The notes: a model not told the origin generated them from the sequence alone. A DNA stretch of 64,000 bases from Paratinospora sagittata (GCA_035771175.1 CM069593.1:2598461-2662460); one strand, 5' to 3'. Counted from the stretch's first letter, positions 25,622 to 34,904 are shown. Translations and numbers: made by a program.

Positions 25622-28600
25622 GAATTTTTAAGGATTCAAGTTTAAATATGAACATATACCCTATAATTGGTGATGGGAACTTACTATTCATAAATCGTTT
25701 TATTTTTTATATCTTAATTATTATAACATTAGAAATTATAAATTTGAAGTTATTATCTCTATTATTGTTACATCATATATATAAATATAAAGAACTTATA
25801 CTATTTGTGGGTTTCCGTTTTTCAAGGACCATAGTATTCTCATTCTTATTTGAATTAGAGAGCATATATGCATACACATATGCATACCACCTATGAGTAC
25901 AATATATACATATATGCATATATAAATATAAAGAACTTATAATATTTGCTATGTTACCTGGACTCGGGTATGATTGTCGAATACGGGTACATATCTAGAG
26001 GTCCGACTTGTTTTTTTCAAATTCTGGGACACGGGGACTCGGCTATATTATATGTTTTCTTTCTTTTTTTTCTTCTTTTCACTCATTTATTGTCCATTTT
26101 TCTCTCCCACTTAAGTGAATTTTATCTATTAGTCATTATCTTCTTTCATGCTTTCTTTTCTTTCCATTGGAGAACCTACATAGTAATATTCTAAAATCTA
26201 AAGTGTCGAACACATATCCCATACCCATGTTGTATCATGAAGTGTCGGACTCAAGTACGTCAGGCTAAAGTAAAGAGTCCGGGTAACATAGAATATTTGT
26301 GGGTAGAGCTTATATAGGTGTCACAACCCACCCCCACGGGAAAAATGAAAAATACATTCTAGTATGATCTAACAATAATAAAGATAATAACTTCAAATTG
26401 ATAATTTCCAATGTTATAATAATTAAGATATGAAAAATAAAAGGATTTACGAGTAATAAGTTTTCATCACCAATTATAGGGTATATGTTCATATTTAAAC
26501 TTGAATCCTTAAAAATTCCCTCATACACACATACACACACACATAAATATATGCTAGTATGATATAATTATAAAGATATTAATGGGGGGGGGAGTGCTCT
26601 CCCACTATAAAAGCTCTTCCCCCCTCCTCATTTGCCACTCAAAACCCTCAAAGAAGGTGTGGGGTATCTAGCTTAATGCATAGAGACCTTGGGGGCCTTT
26701 GCTTTGCAAAGAAGCTTCTGGAAAACAATTAAAAAATTTGTGTTATTTTTTAATATGTTTTATTTGTATTTGATAAGTTTTGATTTTTTGTAAATTTAAT
26801 ATTTTTATTTTTATTTTTTTAATAATAAAAAAGGGCCGAACCAGACCCGACTTTTGGTCGGTCAGGTTGGGCCCCTCTAAAAGTAGAGGTCGGGTGGGTT
26901 TTGGGCCAAAACCCGACCCAATTTCACCCCTAATTTTAGTCAAAGAATGTTTTATTGGTTTCAGAAAAGCAACTTTTATTGAATGATTTTTAGGTCATTA
27001 TATGTAATTGAACTATTGTTTATGATTACATAGGGTGATGCAGATTATCTAAGATACCGAAGAATGCAGGAGTTTGATCAGGCTATGCAGCATCTGGAGG
27101 AGAAATATGGTGTATGTATATTTGAGCAAATATCACTCTCTTTAGCTCTATTCCACATATTTTTGGTTATTCTATGATATTTATGTATTTTCCCAAATTC
27201 AGTGAAAAAATAATATCCTTATATGGTAAATAAGATTTGCAACAAAAATTTACTTCGTTCTTTTGCCTATAAATTGTGCACATTTCTTAGGATTTAAAAC
27301 GTTGGACCTTATAATTTTAATTGATAAAATATTGTTGTTCTGGATTGCAGTTTCTTTTACTGGTTCTTATTATCTTTTAGTAATTAGTCATGGATTAGTT
27401 CTCTTCATTACTTATGAAGAGACTAATCCATATATGCTTTTGCTCATGGATTAGTCTCTTTGTTATCATTACTTTATGTGTGGAGTTGACTTGCGTATGT
27501 CATAATTGCTTTTGCTTCTAAGGAAGTTGTAGTATAACATACAGCATTAATTGTGAATGTGATTATTCATTAGGTGGAGATACAATTATTTCTGGATTAG
27601 TCTCTTCATTAATTATGAAGGTTTTTGTTTGCTCTACCATTGAAGTGTGCTTCTGATATCATGCTTAAGGCTGTAATAGCATCAATACTACAAGTGAGTC
27701 AAAGAAATTACCATCCTCTGTTCCAAAACTCAATGTTGTGTCATTGAGTGGTGATACCAGAAAAAAAAAAGGAAAAGAAAGGCTAAACTTTTCAGTCTCA
27801 GTTGTAATGTGAGATTTAATCTATGGATCAATTGGTGAAAATGGAGTTTTGTACTCAATTCAGATGCATGACCCACATGCCTCAGAGTGGGGTCGGAAAG
27901 TGCGTGGGATGTATGTTGTGAGGCTTAATCGTGGTTGTCCACTATCAGTCAAATACATTGTATTCCATGGTGTAAGGGCTGTGAAGGAAAGCTTTCACTT
28001 GGAAGAAGAGCAATTTTTCCTAGTGTAGCTTGTAATTATTTCACTAAAAAAACCTTGCGTGCCTCATGCGTATTGCCTAAAGAAGCCTGAAGGGTATTCT
28101 TAGGAGCATAGGAGGCTGAGGAGAGCTGCCAATATTTTTCTTTGCATTTTATGGAGGAGTTTTTTCAATATGGTTTCTTCTTTTTAGTTTTCTGTCAAGT
28201 GTCCAATTTTCTATATGGTTTCTTAATATGATAACATTTAGAATGGTTTAGGTGTCAAAAGAAGATGTGCATTGTGGGAACGGTTGCTACTTTTTGCATG
28301 TTTCACCAAAGACCTGTGCTATACAAAACTGCTTTTTCATGTTTGTTGTTTTTATGTGCTGTGCTTCATCTGATATGGGTGTTTAGTATGAAAGATGTAT
28401 TCCAACTTTTTTATTGCAGTTCATGACTTCAGAGCATCAGTATATTTCACGAAAAGATGAAGGAGACAGGATTATAGTCTTTGAACGTGGAGATTTGGTC
28501 TTTGTTTTTAATTTTCATTGGAATAATAGTTATTCAGACTATCGAGTAGGTTGCTTAAAGCCAGGAAAATACAAGGTATAACGCTCATCTATTGCCTTTT

Positions 28601-29339
28601 CTTTCTTTCGCAATTCAATTTTTAGCAATGGATGCTGCATTCTACTCGTGATAAAGTTTGTATACCATCATTTTCTTTATATTTGATTTCAGAAATTGTG
28701 TAGGACCATGGAAGAACAGTAGGATATTTACTTAGAATTTCCTTTTTGAGAAATGTCATAGATACGAGTGACAAAGTTTATTCCCCATCCAATCCTATTT
28801 TGTATGGAATTAATTAAGACTGCCCAAAACATTCAAAGAGAATTACTATTGTTGGTTAGCATTGCTGCTTCGTTATTACTTGTGAAATGGAAATGTCGAT
28901 CAGATTTTCTATGGCCTTTCTTCATCTCTTTTATTTGTTTCTCTGGGCACAGGCAGTGTAGCTATAATTTGCCTTTATTCCTTAGTTTACCTTCTCTTTG
29001 CATGTCATTAAATGTTCACTAAGACCATTTTTTCTTAGACACTTTAGATTGCTAAATTCTAATGTTATTCCCCAACTCCTCTCACTGGTCTTTTTTCAGG
29101 TGGTCTTAGATTCAGACGACAAACCGTTTGGTGGCTTCAGCAGAATAGATCCTGATGCAGAGTACTTCAGCACAGTAAGGAAACTCAGGCCTCAAATTTC
29201 CCTGATCATTCCTTAATGATGGATCCTTAATTCCATTGTTTGCTATCCTTTGCAGGAAGGCTGGTACAACGACCGTCCTCATTCCTTCCTCGTTTATGCT
29301 CCATCCAGAACAGCCCTGGTGTATGCATTAATGGATTAA
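5249..29339 (+). CDS. SBE2: 1,4-alpha-glucan (starch) branching enzyme, class II (SBE2), plastidial
   Basis: Makes the alpha-1,6 branches of amylopectin in plastids. 22 exons: 5249-5384, 6760-6926, 7682-7983, 8579-8677, 9752-9794, 10495-10554, 11513-11593, 13070-13186, 13342-13425, 14359-14480, 14875-14994, 17005-17134, 17227-17337, 18584-18712, 19130-19233, 19363-19507, 21135-21282, 21470-21570, 27034-27111, 28420-28575, 29100-29174, 29256-29339. They sum to 2592 nt (863 residues) with every junction in phase. Order: Ser-rich transit peptide (about 1-60), acidic linker with a DDDDD run, CBM48 module (about 235-335), GH13 barrel, all-beta C-terminal domain ending ALMD. GH13 motifs: DIVHSH (440-445), GFRFDGV with nucleophile Asp511, TVGED with acid/base Glu566, and SHDQ with His633-Asp634. 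Class II is indicated by the long N-terminus and close match to the SBE2.1/2.2 pattern. The gene looks intact; its 24-kb span comes from inserted intron DNA, especially intron 18 (5463 bp). Confidence 0.97.
10056..10215. repeat. Tandem duplication in SBE2 intron 5 (85-bp unit)
   Basis: The segment beginning TCATCATACTTATTGCACAT at 10056 recurs at 10141 with very few differences through about 10215. Both copies are intronic. Confidence 0.9.
10561..10966. repeat. Tandem duplication in SBE2 intron 6 (203-bp unit)
   Basis: Two adjacent copies, 10561-10763 and 10764-10966, both begin GTAATGTGCCCAGTATAAAG and differ at only a handful of positions. The first copy begins 7 bp inside the intron, just after the exon 6 donor. 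The duplication does not include coding sequence. Confidence 0.92.
12637..12702. repeat. (TAA)n microsatellite, SBE2 intron 7
   Basis: About 22 perfect TAA units in a row. The length suggests a polymorphic locus. Confidence 0.95.
15430..15545 (-). mobile_element. RTE-type LINE 3'-end fragment, SBE2 intron 11
   Basis: The complement of this stretch resembles the end of plant RTE-clade LINE open reading frames, where a segment like (R)IHVADPxQLG precedes the 3' tail; the plus strand shows CCCAACTACATGGGATCAGC followed by TACATGAATC. Related stretches occur at 22.6, 23.1, 23.4 and 52.0 kb in this window. The family assignment rests on recognising this tail. Confidence 0.5.
15954..16142. repeat. 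Tandem duplication in SBE2 intron 11 (97-bp unit)
   Basis: GAAAAGA followed by ATTGTTTACTTTAATGGAAA starts at 15954 and again at 16051. The copies stay aligned through GGGAAATGGTGG and the CTCAAGTGGGAGA near the end of each unit. Confidence 0.88.
16391..16747. repeat. Near-identical tandem duplication in SBE2 intron 11 (180-bp unit)
   Basis: Copies 16391-16570 and 16571-16747 both begin TGATTAAGAATTAGATGGAA and differ at only a few positions over about 177 bp, so the duplication is recent. It lies upstream of exon 12 and contains no exon. Confidence 0.95.
18789..18970. mobile_element. 182-bp MULE-type MITE, SBE2 intron 14
   Basis: Begins GAGCAATGCTAGAGGGATTG and ends with an imperfect reverse complement (CCTTAGCAATTTTC). 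It is flanked by a perfect 9-bp target-site duplication TTTTCAATT at 18780-18788 and 18971-18979. A 9-bp duplication with no coding capacity points to a Mutator-like MITE. A second copy of exactly the same length is at 56719-56900, and a disrupted one at 35299-35974. Confidence 0.9.
20571..20612. repeat. (TG)n-TATACGTA-(CA)n compound repeat, SBE2 intron 16
   Basis: About ten TG units, then TATACGTAAA, then about seven CA units. The two halves are complementary, so the single strand can fold into a hairpin. Probably an ordinary microsatellite. Confidence 0.85.
22545..23050 (-). mobile_element. RTE-clade LINE reverse-transcriptase remnant (antisense), SBE2 intron 18
   Basis: Read on the minus strand, broken frames recover the C-terminal part of a plant RTE-type reverse transcriptase. 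A stretch like [12 protein letters not shown] is followed by KIKIRNAHI, then [18 protein letters not shown], and finally a (K)[10 protein letters not shown] tail near 22620-22660. In the family this is the conserved KMSVAEMRMLRW ... RENRLRWFGHVQRRP region. Stops and frame changes show it is dead. Orientation is opposite to SBE2. Confidence 0.7.
23074..23450 (+). repeat. Duplicated RTE-like LINE tails, SBE2 intron 18
   Basis: Two related segments (about 23074-23160 and 23350-23450) both contain GATyCATGTAG-type sequence, then GTAGTTGrGAAAA, then AGTTGAGTTGAGAA and a shared run ending in CTTATTCAAA. They resemble the 3' tail of RTE LINEs in plus orientation. Between them lies unassigned AT-rich DNA. 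Confidence 0.5.
24101..24186. repeat. (AT)43 microsatellite, SBE2 intron 18
   Basis: 86 bases of uninterrupted AT repeat, about 600 bp upstream of the hAT element. The length makes cruciform formation and slippage likely. Confidence 0.97.
25581..25618. repeat. (TG)19 microsatellite
   Basis: Nineteen TG units within the left arm of the inverted repeat. The right arm has only a short, interrupted CA counterpart near 26525-26545, so the left tract has expanded (or the right contracted) since duplication. Confidence 0.95.
25949..26291. mobile_element. 343-bp MITE nested in the hAT element
   Basis: Starts CTATGTTACCTGGACTCGGG and ends with the near reverse complement (GAGTCCGGGTAACATAG). A perfect 8-bp duplication AATATTTG flanks it at 25941-25948 and 26292-26299. 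No coding capacity. The 8-bp duplication suggests a hAT-type MITE, though the terminal sequence differs from the host element, so it is a separate family that inserted later. Confidence 0.88.
27392..27430. repeat. Hairpin built from a 16-bp inverted repeat, SBE2 intron 19
   Basis: GGATTAGT-CTCTTCAT (with one extra T) is followed after a short loop by ATGAAGAGACTAATCC, its exact reverse complement. Two more partial direct copies of GGATTAGTCTCTT occur at about 27450 and 27595. Confidence 0.8.
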
Positions 29340-31756
29340 TTTGAGGTTGTCATTCAACTCTGGTCACTGCATCAGCTACTTATATGGCAAAACTTCTAAT
29401 TTCCTCTCTCCACCCTTACAGTTGGGACAATCATATATGTGACCAAGGTATTACTGGGACTTCTTGCATCTTAATACGCACGTCTATGCTTTACTTGGCT
29501 CATCCATAAAAAAAAAGAAGTTGACAGAAATGAAGGGAAGAAGCTCTGCCGCATGATGTCCCACAAAAAAAAAAAAAAATAGAATTCGAAGTCTCTGTTC
29601 TGGAGCAATAAGTTGTCGTTGCCATACAGCTCTATGATGTATTAAATCTTCTGCAGCAAACACTGATCTGCATAGCTGGAATATTTATGGTAAATCTTGA
29701 ACATTAGCTCTTACTCCATTGTGGTCTTAAGACTTCGAGATCCTGCATATTTCAGACTATTCATGGCATGAATGAGGTTTTTCTTTTCCTTTTCCTTCTC
29801 TTTCTTCATTCCGTATAGCATGTGTGGTTTTAATCACTTAAGAACTACTACTCTCTCAAGAAAAGCTTCTCTGCATAATCACCCCAAAACAAACTTCAAC
29901 TTTACCTGCCCTTTTCGTATCTTTGTCAGCTTCTTTCATCCTTCTTTCACTAAAGCCTACACCCTTCAAACCACTCTCAATTCTATGAAATTGAAGATAT
30001 GAAAGATGTGTTGTTTATGTTGGTTTTTCTAAATCTTTTTGCTATTTTTATTTTAGTATTCATGTTTTGTTTTAGCACCTCCATGACTTAATGGTAGAAG
30101 ATTCATGAGCTCTGGTTTGTTCAGAAGCGCTTCTTCCAATTTCTTATTTGGTCAGGTTTTTTTTTTTTTTTCTTGTGTAGAGAAAGTGATAAAAAAAAAA
30201 TCAATTTAAAAGCAAGGGAATAAGGTTTACTTGTTCATTTACAGTCTTTACAATGTTCTAGTAAAAGCTTGAGGTGAGTTGATAAAATACTGTAAAGAAT
30301 AAGAAGGAAAACGAAAGGAAGGAAAAGTTTTGATTGAAAAAGGATTTTGAGAATGTTGGAAGTATATGGTTTGTGTAGGATGAAGGATTTGTCAGACTTA
30401 AAAATGGTAAATTTGACATTTTGCTGGTACTGAAAATGAAATTTTGAATTCATAATTTTTGGATAAATAGATGTAGGAGTGTGACACACATTAACAACTT
30501 GCTTGTCTCAGGAAAATAATGTTAGTGGGACACCAAGATTTCCTTTTTCAAGCTGATGGCAGATGAGTAGGTTTCAACTATTTTCAATGGTTTTATGAAG
30601 TGTAGAAGAATGCAGAGTTTTTCTGAGGAAAAATTTATGACTTTTTTCAGAGTTTGCCTTTTTATATATATCATTATTTTTATTTGGGATGGAAGAAAGT
30701 TCTGGAAACTATTGCCGTTTCTTGTAATCCTGCAATGCTTTAGGAAAAGCTCTCAAAAACAGAAAAATAAAAATAAAAACCTAATGAGACTTACTGGTAA
30801 GACCAGAAAATGCTAGGCTTAAGCTGGGATGAAAAGCGAATTCAGAAGAGATTTTTATAGGAAAAAAAAAATGCATGTTCATTTGAAAAATTAAAACTGT
30901 TGCAAGTACCAACCACCAAGACCTACTCAAATTCTTCAAATTATCCCAACTAATCCATCCATTCATCCAAAACATTAAATAGTTTCGTCTCTGCAAATTT
31001 TAACCATGTTTTCTTATCATTACCATAAAAAATCATTCTATAATACTGTTTTATTTTTTTATTTTTTTATTTTTTTATTTATGTATATGACTCCACTACG
31101 GATGATATCCTTCTTTCTGTCTTTTTGAACGCCCGGGCGGTTCGCTTGAGTTGCTCAACTGCACTGCCTTTTGCATTTTTTTTTCTCCCCGGCCTCCGGC
31201 CTCGTCGATCTTGCCTAAATTTGGTAGTTGCAAAACTCAAGTGTCCTAATCCATTTGCTGCGGGTGAGACTAATCTAGAGTCGAGGACAAGGCCCCTCAC
31301 CTATACTTTTCGGTCATAGATTTCATTAAAAGCAAAACCTTTTTTTTTTTTTTCGCTCTAAAAGCAAAACCATTAAAAGAGCTATAAAGAATGCCACATG
31401 GGAGCAGACTGTAGTTCAGTAGCTGTATTCTGGAGCCTACCCTGCACGTACACCACATGCGTTGCACTGGTAGTTAGGAAGCCTGCTTGCCGTATGTGCA
31501 CGGAGAAGCAATCGGCAACTATGCAAATTTATCCATCTTTTTATCTTTTGTGCTCTCCTATCAAAAAGATTTTATGATCACCAACATTACATTATGCAAG
31601 TTCCTTAACAATTGATACACATAATTTTTGAAGTTTCAACAACAAAGAACCTAAATTCATCTCAACAAATGTTTATGTTTTTGGGCAAAAGAAAGAACAA
31701 TTCAATGTCAACCAAAACAAAGTAAAAGAACAGTGTCCATATATTCATGGTATTCA
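29340..31756. other. Intergenic region between convergent SBE2 and GRF genes
   Basis: Holds the 3' UTRs of both genes. Most is AT-rich with poly-A and poly-T tracts and no gene I can support. The exception is a GC-rich island at about 31090-31320, described separately. Confidence 0.6.
31091..31318. other. GC-rich island of unknown origin
   Basis: About 230 bp with far higher GC than its surroundings, including CGCCCGGGCGG and CCGGCCTCCGGCCTCG. The minus strand stays open for 73 codons, but the product is not one I recognise. The composition resembles plant mitochondrial DNA, so a nuclear insertion of organellar DNA is possible; this is a guess from composition. A poly-T-linked duplication of AAAAGCAAAACC follows it at 31329-31371. 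Confidence 0.4.
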
Positions 31757-32869
31757 TCAGATGCTGGCACTACTGGTCTGTGACCTAGACCCACATGGTA
31801 GTTGTTGTTCATGCAAGACGCTTATCGGAGACCCAGAAGTCGAAGAAGATCGAAGCACCTCCGCAAGAGGCCCGCCCATTGAGCTAACCGGATTGGTGTT
31901 CCATCCAGCTTCCCAATTCAGTTGATGCGCTCGATGATCCGTTTCAAAGTTGTGATCTTCTTCTTCAGAAGTTGGTGTGTCTCCTTGGCCTGTAGATAAT
32001 TTTAGGAATAAGTTGGTGCCACCGGAGGCTGCAGGGCTAGCATTTGGTTTTTGCTGCGATTTGGGCAAGTCGTCAAAGAAATGCCAGAGGACTTGACCTT
32101 GGTGTTTGGTATCATTGAGATCTCCATTTTCACCTGGTTCACTCTCCAAGGGTCTAATACAAACAAAGGGCCTGAGAGTTAAAAATTGTCCATGGGAATC
32201 TAATGAGATTTTTTTCCTTAATAAAGCAAAGTAAATAAACAGAACATTCTTTGTATAATCTATTTCAAGGTGACCCATTAAAAATTATAAAGGACCCAGC
32301 AATGAGATACAATCCTCTTGAATTGCAACAGAACTAAAACCAACTATATCAATTCATTTTGAAGAGCCAACGTAAGCAGAGATTGCTTACAAGCTCTGCT
32401 TGCTCCAATGGATAGATAATTCTAATGTTTCCCAAGGTTGGAGAATTTCAATAATATACATCATTCAATCACCTATTTGTGTCGGACTTGGGTGTTTGTT
32501 TCATTGTAAAATGCAAGGAATAATAGCAGGTCCCTGCGTCAAATTTGGCTAGAATTGCACCACTTGCCGATCAACTGATTGTTCTTAATCAATGCAGTAG
32601 CTACCATTGGCGGAAAAGTAAATGAAACAGGAAGATCAAACACATTAATCACAATGTCAGGAAACAAGTAAGTCACCAACCAGCAAGAAAGTCAATTTTT
32701 TTTTCCATTCTCAAAGAGAATAGCTTCCCCTTTATTACTTCATGTGAGTAAGATTCTCAAGGACAATAATATTGACAGACACACCTAACACCACATAGCA
32801 CATTTATGCAAGTTGGGGTTGGGCACCAATGTTTTTTTCTTCTTAATTCCTCAGGTGAAAGATCAAAAA

Positions 32870-32910
<41 letters not shown>

Positions 32911-34212
32911 TTTGGTTGAGCTGAAGAAGATCAATTTCAGGAGAAGACCCAAAATGAAGAACAGAGTTAGCTGTTTTGAAGCCCCCAACATTACCAGCAG
33001 TGGCTTCTGTGGAGGTGATTTCCACATGCTTTCTTGAACGGTTTCGGCCTCGGTGCATGTGGCGCTCGCAGTACTTCTGCCCACTCACCACATCTCTTGA
33101 GCATCTCCATTTTTTCCCATCTGTTCTCCGGCACCTCCCGGTCTCTGGATCCACATAGCCTCTTCCCCAGTATCCTCCTCCTGATTGCAACACTTTTGAT
33201 TCCAAGATTTAATTAATTAGAAGAAAATTAAGATACCCATTAAGGGTGAAAGCAATAATTCATAACAAAGTAGTAAATCTAGATAAGATTCTAAAGAATT
33301 TTGAGTAGGAAAAGGCACAGAGGCTATAGAAAGATCTTAAACCACAACGCCCTGAAAAAGATACACAAAAATGCTGCAAGAGAACCCAAGTTCAGTGATA
33401 TGATTTATTATTTTGCAAGAAGAAACAAAAAACTATTAGACCCTTCTCAAGTAATGAAGTACAGAAACCAAAAAAAAAAGATATTCAAGAAGCTGGAAGT
33501 GGATACCTTGAATAATGAACATTAAAATGCACAGATCTCAGAAGATTATAGAAAGTTTGAAGCAAAGAAGCGGACCCATTTAAGAGAAAATGAAAAGAAA
33601 GAAATCCCATTAAAGATCTTCCATTAAAACAAGATATAAACCAATTAACAAACAGTAAGGGAAGGTTAAACTTGAGTGAACACACAATAACCCAGGAGAC
33701 TTAATAATTACCAGCTGGGTGTTGGAATTGCTGGAAGTGTTGACGAGGATGGTGGAGATAACATGGTTGAGAGTTGACATCAAGGCTTTTCTTGATGGAT
33801 TGAATAAGTTCAGCAGGAACAGTAGGCCCAGCCAGCATGTACTTGAAGATTAAAGCCTGCAGTTCAAGCTCCTGCCACTGTGCTAAACTGAAGAAACATC
33901 CCATCTCTACCATAAAACAAAAACAAAATAGACAACATTTCACATGAAGAGCTGAAGCTTTCTTTCTGTCACAAACTTTAAAAAAAAACTTTAAAAAAAA
34001 TGTCCCTTACTGGCAAATCTGGAAGTTGTTGTTAAATGATCTGGGATAGCTGAAAAGTTGCCCATTTGGTTGTTATAGGGCTCAGGTACAAACAAAGGAA
34101 GAGCAGTAGCTGTAGCAGAAGCAGAAACAGATGGGTCAAGGAAGAGTCTTGGGACCTTTGCAGAAGGAAGATGCTCTGACTGATGCTGCTTTCTCCACAG
34201 ATGATAGTCCAT
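31757..34212 (-). CDS. GRF: Growth-regulating factor (QLQ + WRC transcription factor), GRF3/GRF4-like
   Basis: On the minus strand the exons are 34212-34011, 33906-33712, 33180-32910 and 32171-31757, giving 360 residues in frame. The order is a short N-terminus (MDYHLWRKQ), a QLQ domain starting [15 protein letters not shown] just after exon 2 begins (about residues 70-105), a WRC domain (about 139-180) with [13 protein letters not shown] and [16 protein letters not shown], and a Ser/Thr-rich tail with [14 protein letters not shown] binds GIF co-activators; WRC holds the nuclear localisation signal and zinc-binding C3H motif. GRFs drive cell proliferation in leaves, meristems and seeds. The PxLFxxEP-like N-terminus, the [13 protein letters not shown] junction and the tail match Arabidopsis GRF3/GRF4 best. 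The gene is regulated by miR396 (site at 33020-33040). It is apparently intact. Confidence 0.97.
32872..32908. repeat. (TAA)n microsatellite forming the GRF intron 3 splice donor
   Basis: Thirty-seven bases of ATT repeat on the plus strand. On the coding strand the exon ends ...AACCAAAG and the intron opens GTAATAATAAT, so the microsatellite begins inside the 5' splice site. Confidence 0.9.
33020..33040 (-). promoter_or_regulatory. miR396 target site in the GRF mRNA
   Basis: The coding strand reads CGTTCAAGAAAG-CAT-GTGGAA and encodes RSRKHVE at the end of the WRC domain. Known GRF mRNAs have CCT (Pro) where this has CAT (His). Pairing to miR396 normally leaves one mRNA base bulged in that codon; the changed base sits in the bulge position, so the rest of the duplex is preserved. 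The site is known from the family; its use here is inferred. Confidence 0.92.
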
Positions 34213-34504
34213 TTAAGAGAAATTGTTAAGACTTAAAAAGAGAGAGTTTTGCAGTGTTGTATGGTTTTTTGGTTGATTAAATAGTAGGCCAAAGTCCTTG
34301 CAGAACAGCAGTGAGAGACAGGAAGCTAGGTGGAGACTTTTTCGGGGAAGTTCAGAGTGAGAAATAAAGATGACTCTCTCTACTTTTTTTTTTGTTTTTG
34401 CAGCTCTTTCTCTCTAGACTAACTATGAACTATGTATCTTTGTATTGAGAGAGAGAGCGATGTGTTGTCAACTTAAAAGCCTGCAAGTTTGCCTTTTGGC
34501 CAGT

Positions 34505-34693
34505 GAGTAACTGTTTGGTTTCCAACTTGGAAACTGTTTTCCCTTTTCATACAATAAAAAAATTAAAACAGTAACAAAAAACTTCCTTTTTAATCTTCTC
34601 TGTACAAAAAGTAAAAAACTTGAAAAACGACAAGTTTTCTAAAATCGGGTAATATGAAAACAGGTTTTCAAATACCCAACCAAATGCAACCTA
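34505..34693. mobile_element. Possible degenerate MITE upstream of GRF
   Basis: The left side (AACTGTTTGGTTTCCAACTT) and the reverse complement of the right side (GGTTGCATTTGGTTGGGTAT) are similar, and the interior has complementary CTGTTTTCCC/GAAAACAG runs. No convincing target duplication was seen. The position is about 300-480 bp upstream of the GRF start codon. Confidence 0.35.
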
Positions 34694-34752
34694 AAAAAAT
34701 GTACAAACGAGAGAACTTGCAGAGCTTACTTTTGAGCTTTGCTTTGAAAATA

Positions 34753-34904
34753 AAAAATGTTAATTTAACTATAATTTTAAGTGTAATTACATATTCATAA
34801 TTATTAGATAAACGATGTATTATATATCTTAATATGTGTAATAAATAATTAAATAATTGTGCATATGTAATTACACTTAAAATTATAGTTAAATTAACAT
34901 TTTT
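34753..34904. repeat. Perfect 42-bp inverted repeat (152-bp foldback) upstream of GRF
   Basis: The arm 34753-34794 (starting AAAAATGTTAATTTAACTAT) is the exact reverse complement of 34863-34904, with a 68-bp AT-rich loop. There are no mismatches over 42 bp. It lies about 540-690 bp upstream of the GRF start codon. It may be a foldback MITE, but I see no target duplication. Confidence 0.93.

Larger units (their letters stand above)
25543..26580. repeat. Long inverted repeat inside the hAT element (arms about 220 bp)
   Basis: The arm at about 25543-25775 recurs in inverse orientation at about 26350-26580. Both include the outer AATATCTTTATAATTATATC, the CATACTAGCATATATAT-like run, a TG/CA tract, and a block containing ACATATACCCTATAATTGGTGATG-like sequence with scattered differences. 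The loop is occupied by the nested MITE. A transcript crossing it could form a long hairpin. Confidence 0.85.
24784..26932. mobile_element. Non-autonomous hAT transposon (2149 bp) with perfect 8-bp target duplication, SBE2 intron 18
   Basis: The ends are TAGGGGTGAAA and its exact reverse complement, an 11-bp terminal inverted repeat. The flanks are an identical 8-bp target-site duplication ATTTTAGT at 24776-24783 and 26933-26940. Both subterminal regions are dense in short ACCCGACC/GGTCGGGT motifs, which in hAT elements are transposase-binding clusters. No transposase frame is visible. The interior holds a TG microsatellite, a long inverted repeat and a second nested element (25949-26291). 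Superfamily assignment follows from the 8-bp duplication and the terminal sequence. Confidence 0.92.

Noticed and set aside
29340..29450. SBE2 C-terminal extension beyond the TAA at 29337
   Set aside because: The stop directly follows the family's usual VYALxD ending, and no donor before it would extend the protein sensibly.
32813..33084. Leu-rich (plus) and Asn-rich (minus) open frames
   Set aside because: They come from the ATT microsatellite at the GRF donor and the antisense of GRF exon 3.
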